Source: Tabrizicola caldifontis
GTDB taxonomy: Bacteria > Pseudomonadota > Alphaproteobacteria > Rhodobacterales > Rhodobacteraceae
Direction: 5' to 3'
Length of the DNA: 64,000 nucleotides
NCBI RefSeq assembly: GCF_004762095.1
Contig: NZ_SIJH01000012.1
Location: forward strand, 62,001 to 126,000
In this document: in pieces, positions 10,279-18,505 of the stretch
Numbering within the stretch: the first letter of the stretch is position 1
How the letters are laid out: the number at the start of each line of letters is the position of its first letter
Notes under the pieces: generated by a model
What the model was told of the DNA's origin: nothing
Database searches by the model: none
The model's input: the letters and a program-made list of their open reading frames with translations, nothing else
Program-made: the position numbers and the translations under genes

Positions 10279-10385
10279 GGCATCGCCGCAGGTTCATGAC
10301 TTCCGCGCTTTTCGCGCGTTGCCCTGCCGAAACGAAGACTTGGCAACCGGGAAGAGGCCGGGGCTGCGGCAACCGGGGGCATCGA

Positions 10386-10952
10386 CTAGCCCCGACGATG
10401 CGTTGCCGCCACCCGCGAGATTTCCTCATAGATCCCTGACATCAGGTTCAGTGTCCGCGTCGCCTCGGCCAGCCGGTCGGAAAAGCCGGGCACATTCGCC
10501 ACGGCCTGGATCAGAAGCCGCCGCCGCAGCGCGCCGTAGTCATCCGTCACGCGGCGGCCCTCGTCGGTGACTTCGTAGGTCACGCCGGACCGCCCCGCCC
10601 CCTTGCGGATCACCAGACCCGCGCCGATCAGCTTGCGCAGCGAATACTGGATGTTCGGCACGTCGTCGCGGTTGGTCAGCCGCGCCAGATCCTTTATCGA
10701 CTTCGGGCGGTCGTTCATGCGGATGATATGCAAAAGCGCATTCTCGGGCCCCGTCGCAGCCAGATCGCACACGGACGCAAGACATTCCGACTGCCAGCGC
10801 CCGAATCCCTCGAAACAGCGCATCAGGGCAAATTCCAGTTCGGTCGTGTCCACCTCGACCGGGCTCTCCGCCAGATGCCAGTGCCAGTCAAGACCGGGAA
10901 CCCGCCCCTGCGCCACGGCATCGTTTTGAACTTGAAGCTTTTTTTCCGGCAT
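10386..10952 (-). CDS. Winged-helix regulator divergent from the flavin monooxygenase pair
   Basis: A 188-residue protein with a MarR-like winged helix in its second half: KSIKDLARLTNRDDVPNIQYS fits helix-turn-helix, then LRKLIGAGLVIRKGAGRSG and VTYEVTDEGRRVTDDY form the wing and following helix. About 75 residues precede it, longer than usual for MarR; the segment DWHWHLAESPVEVDTTELEFALMR may bind ligand or form the dimer. It faces the monooxygenase gene across a 117-base promoter region, and probably represses it and itself. Its exact family assignment is less certain than for the two MarR proteins nearby. Confidence 0.8.
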   Translation of the reverse strand: MPEKKLQVQNDAVAQGRVPGLDWHWHLAESPVEVDTTELEFALMRCFEGFGRWQSECLASVCDLAATGPENALLHIIRMNDRPKSIKDLARLTNRDDVPNIQYSLRKLIGAGLVIRKGAGRSGVTYEVTDEGRRVTDDYGALRRRLLIQAVANVPGFSDRLAEATRTLNLMSGIYEEISRVAATHRRG

Positions 10953-10996
10953 CCGTCAGGCCCCCTGCTGCATCTGAGTCTTCCTGCATCGGACCG

Positions 10997-11024
10997 TTGA
11001 CGCAAATGGATTTTACGATAGACT
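10997..11024 (+). promoter_or_regulatory. Likely sigma-70 promoter of the flavin monooxygenase operon
   Basis: TTGACG (10997-11002) and TAGACT (11019-11024) are separated by 16 bases, within the divergent gap upstream of the ATG at 11070. Just downstream lies an AT-rich stretch with TTTCAAA (11024-11030) and a second TTCAAAA (11042-11048), a direct repeat that could bind the divergent regulator. Confidence 0.45.
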
Positions 11025-11069
11025 TTCAAACATAAAATACCTTCAAAAACTGCAACAGGGACCAAAGAC

Positions 11070-12161
11070 ATGCCGAACCACCCGATGCTTTCGGGCAACC
11101 GCTTCCGCCTGGGCACCTTCTCGACCAACTGCTCTTCGGGGATGACGCCGACCAAGGTGCCCGAACGCTGGGTCAACAGCTGGGACAACAACCTGAAGCT
11201 GGCGCAGATGCTGGACGAGGCGGGAATCGACTTCATGCTGCCGATCGCCCGTTGGATCGGCTACGGCGGCGAGACCGACTTTCACGGCGGCGTGCTCGAG
11301 ACGATGACCTGGGCCGCGGGCCTGCTGGCGGCGACCAAGAACATCGCCGTCTTCGCCACGATCCACACCGCCGCGAACCACCCGGTGGTCGTGGCCAAGC
11401 AGATCGCCACCATCGACCAGATCGGCCACGGCCGGGCGGGCCTGAACATCGTTGCGGGCTGGAACAAGCCGGAGTACGAGGCACTGGGGCTTGAGTTGCC
11501 GGACGACCACGAAACCCGCTATGCCTATGCGCAGGAATGGTTCGACCTGATCCGCAAGTTGTGGACCTCGGACGAGCATTTCGATTGGAACGGCAAGTAT
11601 TTCAAGGCAAAGAAGGTGAAGGGCGATCCGAAACCCCTGCGCGGATCGGTTCCCATCATCAATGCGGCGGGCAGCCCGCAAGGCCGCGAGTTCGCGACCG
11701 ACAATGCGAATTTCCTGTTCACGCCAGCCATCGACCTTGAGCGGTCGATGGGCGAGATTGCCGAACTGAAGGCGCAGGCGCGCGCAAAGGGCCGCGAGGT
11801 GAACGTGCTGACCTTCAGCCATGTGATCTGCCGCCCGACCGAGGCCGAGGCCAAGGCCTTTGCCGACTATACCGCCGTCCAGAACGCGGACACCGAGGCG
11901 GTGGACAATCTGGTGCGGTTGCAGTTCGCGCACGCTCACAGCTTTCCGCATGACCTGCTCGCGCAGATCAAGCACCTGTTCGCCCTGGGTCATGGCGGCT
12001 TCCCGTTGATCGGAACGCCGGATCAGGTGGCCGAAGGCATCCTGAAGCTGCATGCGGCGGGATTTGCGGGAACGACGCTGTCCTTTGTCGATTACGTCGA
12101 GGAATTCCCCTATTTCCGCGATACGGTGCTGCCGAAACTGGCCGCCGCCGGGATCAGGTAG
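11070..12161 (+). CDS. LLM-class FMNH2-dependent monooxygenase (RutA/DszA-like group)
   Basis: A 363-residue bacterial-luciferase-fold enzyme with the TIM-barrel features of group C flavin monooxygenases. MLPIARWIGYGG and then TMTWAAGLLAATKNI lead into ATIHTAANHPVVVAKQIATI, DQIGHGRAGLNIVAGWNKPEY and AAGSPQGREFA. The GWNKPEY block also occurs in the pyrimidine oxygenase RutA. Such enzymes use reduced FMN and oxygen, sometimes through a flavin-N5-peroxide, to open amide or heteroaromatic bonds. The next gene is a flavin reductase, so the pair should be a complete two-component monooxygenase. The substrate is unknown; an indole-derived compound would suit the neighbourhood. Confidence 0.88.
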   Translation: MPNHPMLSGNRFRLGTFSTNCSSGMTPTKVPERWVNSWDNNLKLAQMLDEAGIDFMLPIARWIGYGGETDFHGGVLETMTWAAGLLAATKNIAVFATIHTAANHPVVVAKQIATIDQIGHGRAGLNIVAGWNKPEYEALGLELPDDHETRYAYAQEWFDLIRKLWTSDEHFDWNGKYFKAKKVKGDPKPLRGSVPIINAAGSPQGREFATDNANFLFTPAIDLERSMGEIAELKAQARAKGREVNVLTFSHVICRPTEAEAKAFADYTAVQNADTEAVDNLVRLQFAHAHSFPHDLLAQIKHLFALGHGGFPLIGTPDQVAEGILKLHAAGFAGTTLSFVDYVEEFPYFRDTVLPKLAAAGIR

Positions 12162-12172
12162 GGAGACGCAGC

Positions 12173-12664
12173 ATGGCCGAAGAACCGACCGGGAAAGAAT
12201 TCCGGGACGCGATGCGCGCCTTTGTGGGCAACTGCAGCGTCATTACCGTTGGTGACGGCGAGGAAGCCTCGGGCCTGGTGGTGACTTCGGCCATTTCGCT
12301 TTCGGCCGACCCGCCCCTGCTGCTGGCCTGTGTGAACCGGTCGGCGTCGAGCCATCCGCTGCTGGTCCGATACGGCCGCTTCGGCTGGTCGTCGCTGGGT
12401 GCGGCGCATCAGGCGGTGGCCGAACGGTTCTCGGGCTTCGGCGGGGTCAAGGGCGCGGCGCGGTACGAGGGGGCCGAGTGGGAAACCGCCGTCACCGGCG
12501 CCCGGCTGCTGAAGGGCGCGCCCACGGCCTTCGACTGCACGGTAGAAGAGATGATCGATCGCGCAACCCATTCGATCCTGATCGGCCGGGTGCGGGCAAT
12601 CCGCACCACGCCGGGGGCGGGGGCGCTGATCTACTGGAACGGCAGCTACCGGGCGCTTGAGTGA
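12173..12664 (+). CDS. Flavin reductase-family protein (monooxygenase partner)
   Basis: The 163-residue protein matches the FMN-binding split-barrel flavin reductases of the HpaC/RutF type in length and order: FRDAMRAFVGNCSVITVGD at the N-terminus, SLSADPPLLLACVNRSASSH for FMN binding, and HSILIGRVRAI near the end. It reduces free FMN with NAD(P)H and supplies FMNH2 to the oxygenase encoded 11 bases upstream. A GGGAGACGC ribosome site precedes the ATG. Expression is presumably shared with the oxygenase. It converges on the 2-oxoacid oxidoreductase operon with no strong terminator visible, although a GGGGGGC/GCCGCCCCC-like stem follows its stop. Confidence 0.9.
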   Translation: MAEEPTGKEFRDAMRAFVGNCSVITVGDGEEASGLVVTSAISLSADPPLLLACVNRSASSHPLLVRYGRFGWSSLGAAHQAVAERFSGFGGVKGAARYEGAEWETAVTGARLLKGAPTAFDCTVEEMIDRATHSILIGRVRAIRTTPGAGALIYWNGSYRALE

Positions 12665-12743
12665 CACGGAAAGGGGGGCTGCCGCCCCCCTCGCCGCGGG
12701 CCGGCTCACATCTAGCGAGCATTTTCAAAGGGGCAAGACCGGC

Positions 12744-14306
12744 TCAGGCGAAGCTGCGGATCGTCTGGATAGCACCGTCGAGCGCCTTGCCTTCCTCATC
12801 CTTAAGGGCAGCCTCGCGCAGGCGGCGGCACCAGTCGGCTGCGTCGTCACGCCCGGCAATCATCAGCGTCGCAGCGATGACGCGGTCGAACTTAGACAGC
12901 CCCCGCGCGTGGGTGTCGGAATAGCCCTTGATCAGGCGGCGGCAGCGGATCAGTTCCACGGCAAGGTCATAGTTGCGCGGCACCTCGGCCAGGGCGGTTT
13001 CCAGCCAGCGGGCAAGATGCGCCTGTTCCTGCGCGTGGCGCAGGGTGCGGCGGCGCCAGCCCTTCAGGCCACCCAGCACATGCAGCATCAGGAAGGCGCG
13101 CAAGGAGTCGGTGCGCAGGTGCCGCCCCTTGTCGAACCAGCGCGTCAGGCGGGCCATCCATTTCGGGCTGGCCTCGACCTTTGCGCCCAGCCGCGCAGGG
13201 AACATGCCGACGATCTCTTCCGCCCTCGGGTGGAAGAATTCGGTCAGGTGCAGCAGGTTGCCGTCCTTCACGCGCATTTCACCACGGATGCGGTCGAAAC
13301 GGCGGGCGCGGGTCTTGAGGTCGGCCACCCGGATCACGTCGTCATAGGCCATCGCATTGGCAATGTATTTCGCTGCCTCTCGGGTCAGCACCCAGCCCTT
13401 TTCTGCGCTGTCGCGGGCCTGCACCGTGGCCAACCGGTCGAGGTATTCGGCGCCATAGGCAAGATCCTGGAACTCCACCACCTTGCGCAGGCCGGGCATG
13501 GCCATCTCGGCGGCAGGCTCTGGCAGGGCCGAGACGCGGGCGGCCAGCGCGTTCCATTGTGCCATCAGTCGCGCCGGGCCTGACACTGCCGTCGCCGTGC
13601 GGGAAGGCGGCGCAGCCACCGCTTCCGCCGCAGGATTGGCCGCGACCTCGAAGGCGGCAGCGAAAGCGCGCAGCGACCCCTCTACCCCCTTGCCGCTTGC
13701 GCGGATCGCGGCCTCGAAGGCCTCGCGCGGGAAGGGCAGCACCCCCGACCCGGCCAGCGCCCCGAACAGTGAGGCCGAGATGACCGAACCGTTTCGTACG
13801 GCCACCGCATCGAAATCGGCCGCAATGAAACGGCGTGCGGCGATTTCGGCTGCTGCGCGCACCTCTTCGGCAGGGGCGATGCCGTCACCCGGCACCATCT
13901 TTTCCGACACCGCCAGCGCGCGGTGGGTCGAGGCGATCAGCGTGGTCCGGTCGGGCGTGACGAAACCGCGGATGATGGCGCGACCGGCCTCCATCATCTC
14001 GGCGGCGATCATGATGTCCACGTCGCCGGGCGCGGGCATCAGGGAAAAGACCTGCACCGGGTCGCCGGGACGGTGCGGGGCCATCTCGACGTAGTAGACC
14101 GTGGCGCCGGTGCGCTGCGACACGCCCGCGACCGAGGTCGCCTGGGCGGCATAACCTTGCGAGCGCGCCACATCCTCGACCCAGCCGGTCAGCACCCCGC
14201 CGCCCTGCCCGCCCACCGCAAGTATCGCCAGCTTGATGATGCCGGACAGGCGCGGATCGAGCGTGCCTTTGCCCAACTGGTCGGACAGTGTTTCATGCAG
14301 CGTCAT
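12744..14306 (-). CDS. iorB: Indolepyruvate ferredoxin oxidoreductase, beta subunit with C-terminal extension
   Basis: A 520-residue protein. Residues 21-200 are the gamma-like domain of 2-oxoacid:acceptor oxidoreductases, with AVGGQGGGVLTGWVEDVARS as the CoA/nucleotide loop and ATSVAGVSQRTGATVYYVEM as the following conserved block. A long helical C-terminal extension resembles the extra domain fused to proteobacterial IorB proteins. The start at 14306 overlaps the alpha-subunit stop (ATGA at 14303-14306). With IorA it decarboxylates an aryl 2-oxoacid and transfers the acyl group to CoA, giving an acyl-CoA. Indolepyruvate is the textbook substrate; given the neighbours, isatinate (2-aminophenylglyoxylate) is an attractive alternative. 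Confidence 0.9.
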   Translation of the reverse strand: MTLHETLSDQLGKGTLDPRLSGIIKLAILAVGGQGGGVLTGWVEDVARSQGYAAQATSVAGVSQRTGATVYYVEMAPHRPGDPVQVFSLMPAPGDVDIMIAAEMMEAGRAIIRGFVTPDRTTLIASTHRALAVSEKMVPGDGIAPAEEVRAAAEIAARRFIAADFDAVAVRNGSVISASLFGALAGSGVLPFPREAFEAAIRASGKGVEGSLRAFAAAFEVAANPAAEAVAAPPSRTATAVSGPARLMAQWNALAARVSALPEPAAEMAMPGLRKVVEFQDLAYGAEYLDRLATVQARDSAEKGWVLTREAAKYIANAMAYDDVIRVADLKTRARRFDRIRGEMRVKDGNLLHLTEFFHPRAEEIVGMFPARLGAKVEASPKWMARLTRWFDKGRHLRTDSLRAFLMLHVLGGLKGWRRRTLRHAQEQAHLARWLETALAEVPRNYDLAVELIRCRRLIKGYSDTHARGLSKFDRVIAATLMIAGRDDAADWCRRLREAALKDEEGKALDGAIQTIRSFA

Positions 14307-16450
14307 GGTGTGGCCTCGAAGGTCAGGCAGCGGGCGGCGCGGCGGGCTTGCAGCCAGGCGATGATCCGGGCACGGAACCGGGCAAAGCGCGCCTCCCACG
14401 GGCCGGGGTTGTGCACCACGTCGGCGCGGTAGAACGACGGGCAGAGGACGGCGGCATCTGCCACTTCGCCGCAGTTCCCGCAGCCGACACAGCTTTGGTC
14501 GATATGGGCCACGGGGTCGTCGCGCAGTGGATCGTCAAGCTTCTTCAGCGACAGCGAGGGGCAGCCCGACAGCCGCATGCAGGCGTGGTCGCCTGTGCAG
14601 ACCTCCTCATCCACGCCGAAGCGGGGGGCTTCGACCCGGCGCCCTTCCCTTATCGCCTTCTGCATCAGCGGCTTTTCGCGGCGTTGCCGGTTCAGCATGC
14701 ATTCGGATGATGCGACAATGACCTTCGGCCCCGGAGTGTCGGTCGTCAGCGCCTCGCGCAGGACATCGCGCATCCGGCCCACGTCATAGGTCCGGTCCAC
14801 CTGGCGCACCCAGTCGATGCCAATGCCCTTGAGCGCCTTGGCGATGGGATGTCTGGTGGACTTGGTCGGGTTCTCGGCGCGACTGGACATGATGTCCTGC
14901 CCACCCGTTGCGGCGGAATAGTAGTTGTCGACGATCACCGCCACGCCATCCGACTTGTTGAAGGCCATGTTGGTGAAGCTGGAGGAAAGGCCGTTGTGCC
15001 AGAACCCGCCGTCACCGATGATCGCAACCGGGCGGCGTTCGCCCCCCCCGTCGAAGGCGGCATTGGCGGCGGGGCCCAGGCCATAGCCCATTGTCGCCCC
15101 GCCGATTTCGAACGGGGGCAGCGCGGCGAACAGATGGCAGCCAATGTCCGCGCTGATCTGCAGCTTGCCGGTTTCCTTCTGCACCAGCTTCATCGCGGCG
15201 AAGATCGGGCGTTCCGGGCAGCCGGTGCAGAAGCCGGGCGGGCGGATCGGCACCGTCTTCGTCAGGTCCGGGATCTGCGGCCGATCCTCGTTTGGCGCGC
15301 GCACCATGGCAGGCAGCATCTCGGGCGCGGCCTCCTTCAGGAAGGCACCGATCGCGTCCAGCATGACCTGGCCGGTATATTCTCCGGCCATCGGGAAGAT
15401 GTCCTTTCCGCGCAGGCGAACGGTGGAGCCCGCGCGATACAGGAAGGTGGAAAGCTGCTGTTCGATGAACTCTGGCTGGCCTTCCTCGACCACCAGCACC
15501 TGATCCTTGCCAGCGCAGAATTCAAGAAACTCGGACGACAGCAGCGGGTAGGTCACGTTCAGGACGTAGAGTGGAACCTGCGTGTTCCCCCAGATGTCCG
15601 CCAGACCCAGCCGCTGCAACGCGCGGATGACGCCGTTGTACATGCCGCCCTGCAGGATCAGCCCGACCTTGGCTGCCTTCGGCCCGAACACCTCGTTCAA
15701 GCCGCGTTCGCGGATGAATTTCTCGGCGTTGGGCCAACGGTTCCTGATCTTGTCCTGCTCATGCGCATAGGACATCGGCGGCAGCACGACGCGGGCGAAA
15801 TCGGACTGCGGATCCGACAGTGCCTCTTTCACCGTAAGCTTCGGGCGCTGGTTGTCGCGGGTCGTGAAACTGCCGGTCACATGGCAGGACCGGATGCGCA
15901 CCATAAGCATGACGGGGGTGTTCGAGGCCTCGGACAGTTCGAATCCGTCCTTAACCGACTTGACGATGCTGGGCAGGTTCGGCCGAGGGTCCAGAAGCCA
16001 GAACTGCGATTTCATCGCAAAGGCGTGGCTGCGTTCCTGCATGATCGAGGAACCCTCGCCGTAATCCTCGCCCACGATGATCAGGGCGCCGCCGTTCACG
16101 CCGCTTGAGGCAAGGTTCGCCAAGGCGTCCGAGGCGACGTTCACGCCCACCGAGCCTTTGAACGTCACCGCCCCGCGGATCGGATAATGGACCGAGGCCG
16201 CCAGCATCGCCGCTGCCGCTGCCTCGTTCGCGTTGGCCTCGAAGCGGATGCCAAGCTCCGAGAGCAGTTCCTCGGCATCGGCCAGCACGTCCATCAGATG
16301 GCTGATCGGCGCGCCCTGGTAGCCGCCGACATAGCCGACACCGTTTTCCAGCAGCGCCTTGGTGATCGCCAGAATGCCTTCGCCGGTGAAGGTCTGGCCC
16401 TCGCCCAGCCTCAGATGCTCTACCTCTGCCTTGAAGGACCGTTCGGCCAT
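14303..16450 (-). CDS. iorA: Indolepyruvate ferredoxin oxidoreductase, alpha subunit
   Basis: A 715-residue subunit with the full family order. The pyrimidine-type domain carries GYVGGYQGAPISHLMDVL near residue 40. The thiamine-diphosphate domain has CTGCPERP near 415 and GDGGFWHNGLSSSFTNMAF followed by DNYYSAATGGQD. The C-terminal ferredoxin-like part has CTGDHACMRLSGC and CVGCGNC, the cysteines for two iron-sulfur clusters; the spacing of the first set is looser than the classical CxxCxxC. It performs thiamine-dependent oxidative decarboxylation of an aryl 2-oxoacid with transfer to CoA. It lies directly downstream of MarR in the leftward isatin-hydrolase operon. Confidence 0.93.
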   Translation of the reverse strand: MAERSFKAEVEHLRLGEGQTFTGEGILAITKALLENGVGYVGGYQGAPISHLMDVLADAEELLSELGIRFEANANEAAAAAMLAASVHYPIRGAVTFKGSVGVNVASDALANLASSGVNGGALIIVGEDYGEGSSIMQERSHAFAMKSQFWLLDPRPNLPSIVKSVKDGFELSEASNTPVMLMVRIRSCHVTGSFTTRDNQRPKLTVKEALSDPQSDFARVVLPPMSYAHEQDKIRNRWPNAEKFIRERGLNEVFGPKAAKVGLILQGGMYNGVIRALQRLGLADIWGNTQVPLYVLNVTYPLLSSEFLEFCAGKDQVLVVEEGQPEFIEQQLSTFLYRAGSTVRLRGKDIFPMAGEYTGQVMLDAIGAFLKEAAPEMLPAMVRAPNEDRPQIPDLTKTVPIRPPGFCTGCPERPIFAAMKLVQKETGKLQISADIGCHLFAALPPFEIGGATMGYGLGPAANAAFDGGGERRPVAIIGDGGFWHNGLSSSFTNMAFNKSDGVAVIVDNYYSAATGGQDIMSSRAENPTKSTRHPIAKALKGIGIDWVRQVDRTYDVGRMRDVLREALTTDTPGPKVIVASSECMLNRQRREKPLMQKAIREGRRVEAPRFGVDEEVCTGDHACMRLSGCPSLSLKKLDDPLRDDPVAHIDQSCVGCGNCGEVADAAVLCPSFYRADVVHNPGPWEARFARFRARIIAWLQARRAARCLTFEATP

Positions 16451-16453
16451 GGC

Positions 16454-16942
16454 TCAGATCTCGTGCTTGCGGATGTTGGTCAGCATCTTCTGCAGCGTGC
16501 CTACGAAGGCGCGGCGCTCGTCGTCGGGGATGCCGCGGAACATGCGGGCATGCGCCTCGGCCATGCGGGGCCAGAGCGTTTCAAAGGCCGCGCGCCCGGC
16601 TTCGGTGATGTAGACCCGCGTCGCGCGGCTGTCGGCGGCGTCGGCCTCGCGGCGGACCAGCCCGTCAGCCGCCAGCTGGTCCAGCGCACGCGACAGGGTG
16701 GACTGTTCGACCACCGAATAGACCGCCAGTTCGCGGATCAGCGGCCCCTCGATCACCGACAGGACAGCAAGGGCCCGCATCTTCGGCGTGGTCAGGCCAA
16801 GGCTGGCCATTTCTTCACGCAGAGAGGCGTTGTAGCGCCCCATGATGCGGTTCATCAGATAGGGTGCATAGTTCGAAAGGCCGATCTCACCCAGCCGCGG
16901 CAGGGTTTCGGGCGGCCGGTCAGGGGGCGACTGGTCGGTCAT
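16454..16942 (-). CDS. MarR-family regulator of the isatin-hydrolase divergon
   Basis: The 162-residue protein has the MarR layout: an N-terminal helix (YLMNRIMGRYNASLREEMAS), helix-turn-helix in GPLIRELAVYSVVEQSTLSR, and wing in DGLVRREADAADSRATRVYI with the conserved DSR. The start at 16942 overlaps the stop of the FAD oxidoreductase (ATGA at 16939-16942); a much longer frame upstream is antisense noise. MarR proteins are known sensors of indole-3-acetate in auxin-degradation loci. Here the gene sits within the operon it probably controls, and the overlapping palindromes at 19379-19398 are its likely site. Confidence 0.9.
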   Translation of the reverse strand: MTDQSPPDRPPETLPRLGEIGLSNYAPYLMNRIMGRYNASLREEMASLGLTTPKMRALAVLSVIEGPLIRELAVYSVVEQSTLSRALDQLAADGLVRREADAADSRATRVYITEAGRAAFETLWPRMAEAHARMFRGIPDDERRAFVGTLQKMLTNIRKHEI

Positions 16943-18504
16943 GCGCCCAGCCTCTTTGCCGCGAGAAAGCCCGAGCCGCCGCCCAGACCGGGGCCGGGAT
17001 GGGTGGAGGCGCCGATGTGGATCAGACCACGTACGAGGCCGGTGCCGTTCGTCGAATGCGGATAAGGACGGAATATGAAGAACTGGTCGATGGTGCAAAG
17101 GCCACCATAGGGGTCGCCACCGACAAGATTGACATTCATCCGCTCCAGATCGGCGGGGGAATAGGCCCGCCGCGCCAGCTTGATCCGGTCGAAATCCTTG
17201 ATGTGCCGTTTCAGGATCGTCTCGATCCGGTCGGCGAAGGCTTCGCGGGTGGCCTCGCTCCATGTGCCATCGGTGGCGATCTCGTCTGCCGCATCGCCCT
17301 TCACCACGCGGGGCGCGTCGGGGATCTGCAGCCACAGGATCGCCTTGCCCTCCGGGCAGCGCGAGGGGTCCAGCCGGTGCGGCTGACCCACGCAGATCGT
17401 GGGCGTGGCAGGCAGCATTCCCCGCTCTGCTTCGTTCGAGGCTTTCGAGACGGAATCGATCCCGTCCGCCAAGTGGATCAGCGCCACGTCGTCCAGCCCC
17501 GGCGACAGCCATTTCGGGTGCTGGTCGAGCGCGTAATGCAGCTGAAAGTTTCCCCGGCCGTGGCGGAAGGCCTTCGCCGCCGCCTGATCTTCGGGCAGGT
17601 TCACGTCGCGCAGCAGGCGGCCCTGCAATTGCCCCGGCGCGACAGAAGCCAGAACCGAGGCGCAGCCGATCTCTTCTCCGTCGGCCAGAGCCACACCCCG
17701 CACCTTGCCATCACGCACGACGATCCGGTCCACATCGGCCCCGCAGCGGATTTCGCCACCCTTCTCCTCGATCAGCGCCTTGAACGCAGACACCCCGGCA
17801 CCCGAGCCACCCTTGACGATCGGTGCCCCCGCTGCCTCCAGCGCAAAGGCGATGACCTTGCCCATCTGTCCGGAATAGGTGCTTTCCGGCGTCAGCCCGC
17901 AGTGCAGCACCCACGGCGCATAGAGCGCCTGGACGGCAGGCGAGGCGTAGGTCGTCTCCAGCCAGCCCCGCGCCGGTACCAGCGCCCGGCCGAACCAGGC
18001 AGCCAAGCCCCGCAGCCCCCGCTTGCGCACCTGACCCCACATGAGCTTTGCCGTGGGCCAGGACCACAGGGAACCGCCGAGAAGTGCAAACAGGAAGGGC
18101 GCGTCGGCCTCGATGCCACCGACATCGCGGGCATGGGCATCGCCATCCCCCGGAGCAAGCGCATTGAAGGCGGCGATGTTCTTCGCCCGGTCGGTGGTCA
18201 GCACCAGCGCCTCGCCGTTCGACCGCAGGACAGCCGTGGGGTGCGGCGTGTGGCAGTAGTCGAAACCATGCCGTGCGAGGTGGGGGCCAAGCATGGCCCC
18301 CGCCGGCGAAGTCATGAACAGAACCCAAGTCGCGGCCATCACGTCGTGGCGGAAGCCGGGCAGAGTGATCTCTTCCGTGCGCAGGCATCCCCCGGGGGTT
18401 GCCTCGCGTTCCAGAATCAGCACGCGGTCGCCTTTCAGCGCCAGCATTGCACCTGCGACCAGCGCGTTGATCCCGCTGCCGACAATGACGTGATCGGGCC
18501 GCAT
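16939..18504 (-). CDS. CrtI/PYROXD2-like FAD oxidoreductase (first copy)
   Basis: A 521-residue flavoprotein of the phytoene-desaturase-related class. The dinucleotide-binding loop is VGSGINALVAGAMLALKGDR at residues 8-27, then ATPGGCLRTEEITLPGFRHD. The C-terminal FAD block includes NVNLVGGDPYGGL and GASTHPGPGLGGGSGFLAAK. It has no membrane segment or export signal. The class performs flavin-dependent dehydrogenation, but its substrates are rarely known. A paralogue of nearly equal length (522 residues) is encoded divergently at 19427-20995 and shares the LVGGD and GxG end motifs, so the two may act on successive intermediates or pair up. The stop lies one base before the isatin hydrolase stop region begins, giving tight operon spacing. 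Confidence 0.85.
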   Translation of the reverse strand: MRPDHVIVGSGINALVAGAMLALKGDRVLILEREATPGGCLRTEEITLPGFRHDVMAATWVLFMTSPAGAMLGPHLARHGFDYCHTPHPTAVLRSNGEALVLTTDRAKNIAAFNALAPGDGDAHARDVGGIEADAPFLFALLGGSLWSWPTAKLMWGQVRKRGLRGLAAWFGRALVPARGWLETTYASPAVQALYAPWVLHCGLTPESTYSGQMGKVIAFALEAAGAPIVKGGSGAGVSAFKALIEEKGGEIRCGADVDRIVVRDGKVRGVALADGEEIGCASVLASVAPGQLQGRLLRDVNLPEDQAAAKAFRHGRGNFQLHYALDQHPKWLSPGLDDVALIHLADGIDSVSKASNEAERGMLPATPTICVGQPHRLDPSRCPEGKAILWLQIPDAPRVVKGDAADEIATDGTWSEATREAFADRIETILKRHIKDFDRIKLARRAYSPADLERMNVNLVGGDPYGGLCTIDQFFIFRPYPHSTNGTGLVRGLIHIGASTHPGPGLGGGSGFLAAKRLGA

Positions 18505-18505
18505 C

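Noticed and set aside
12657-13583. Plus-strand ORFs that would extend the flavin reductase operon into a third gene
   Set aside because: They are antisense to the indolepyruvate oxidoreductase beta-subunit gene and have no domain. The reductase stop at 12662-12664 is a normal operon end.
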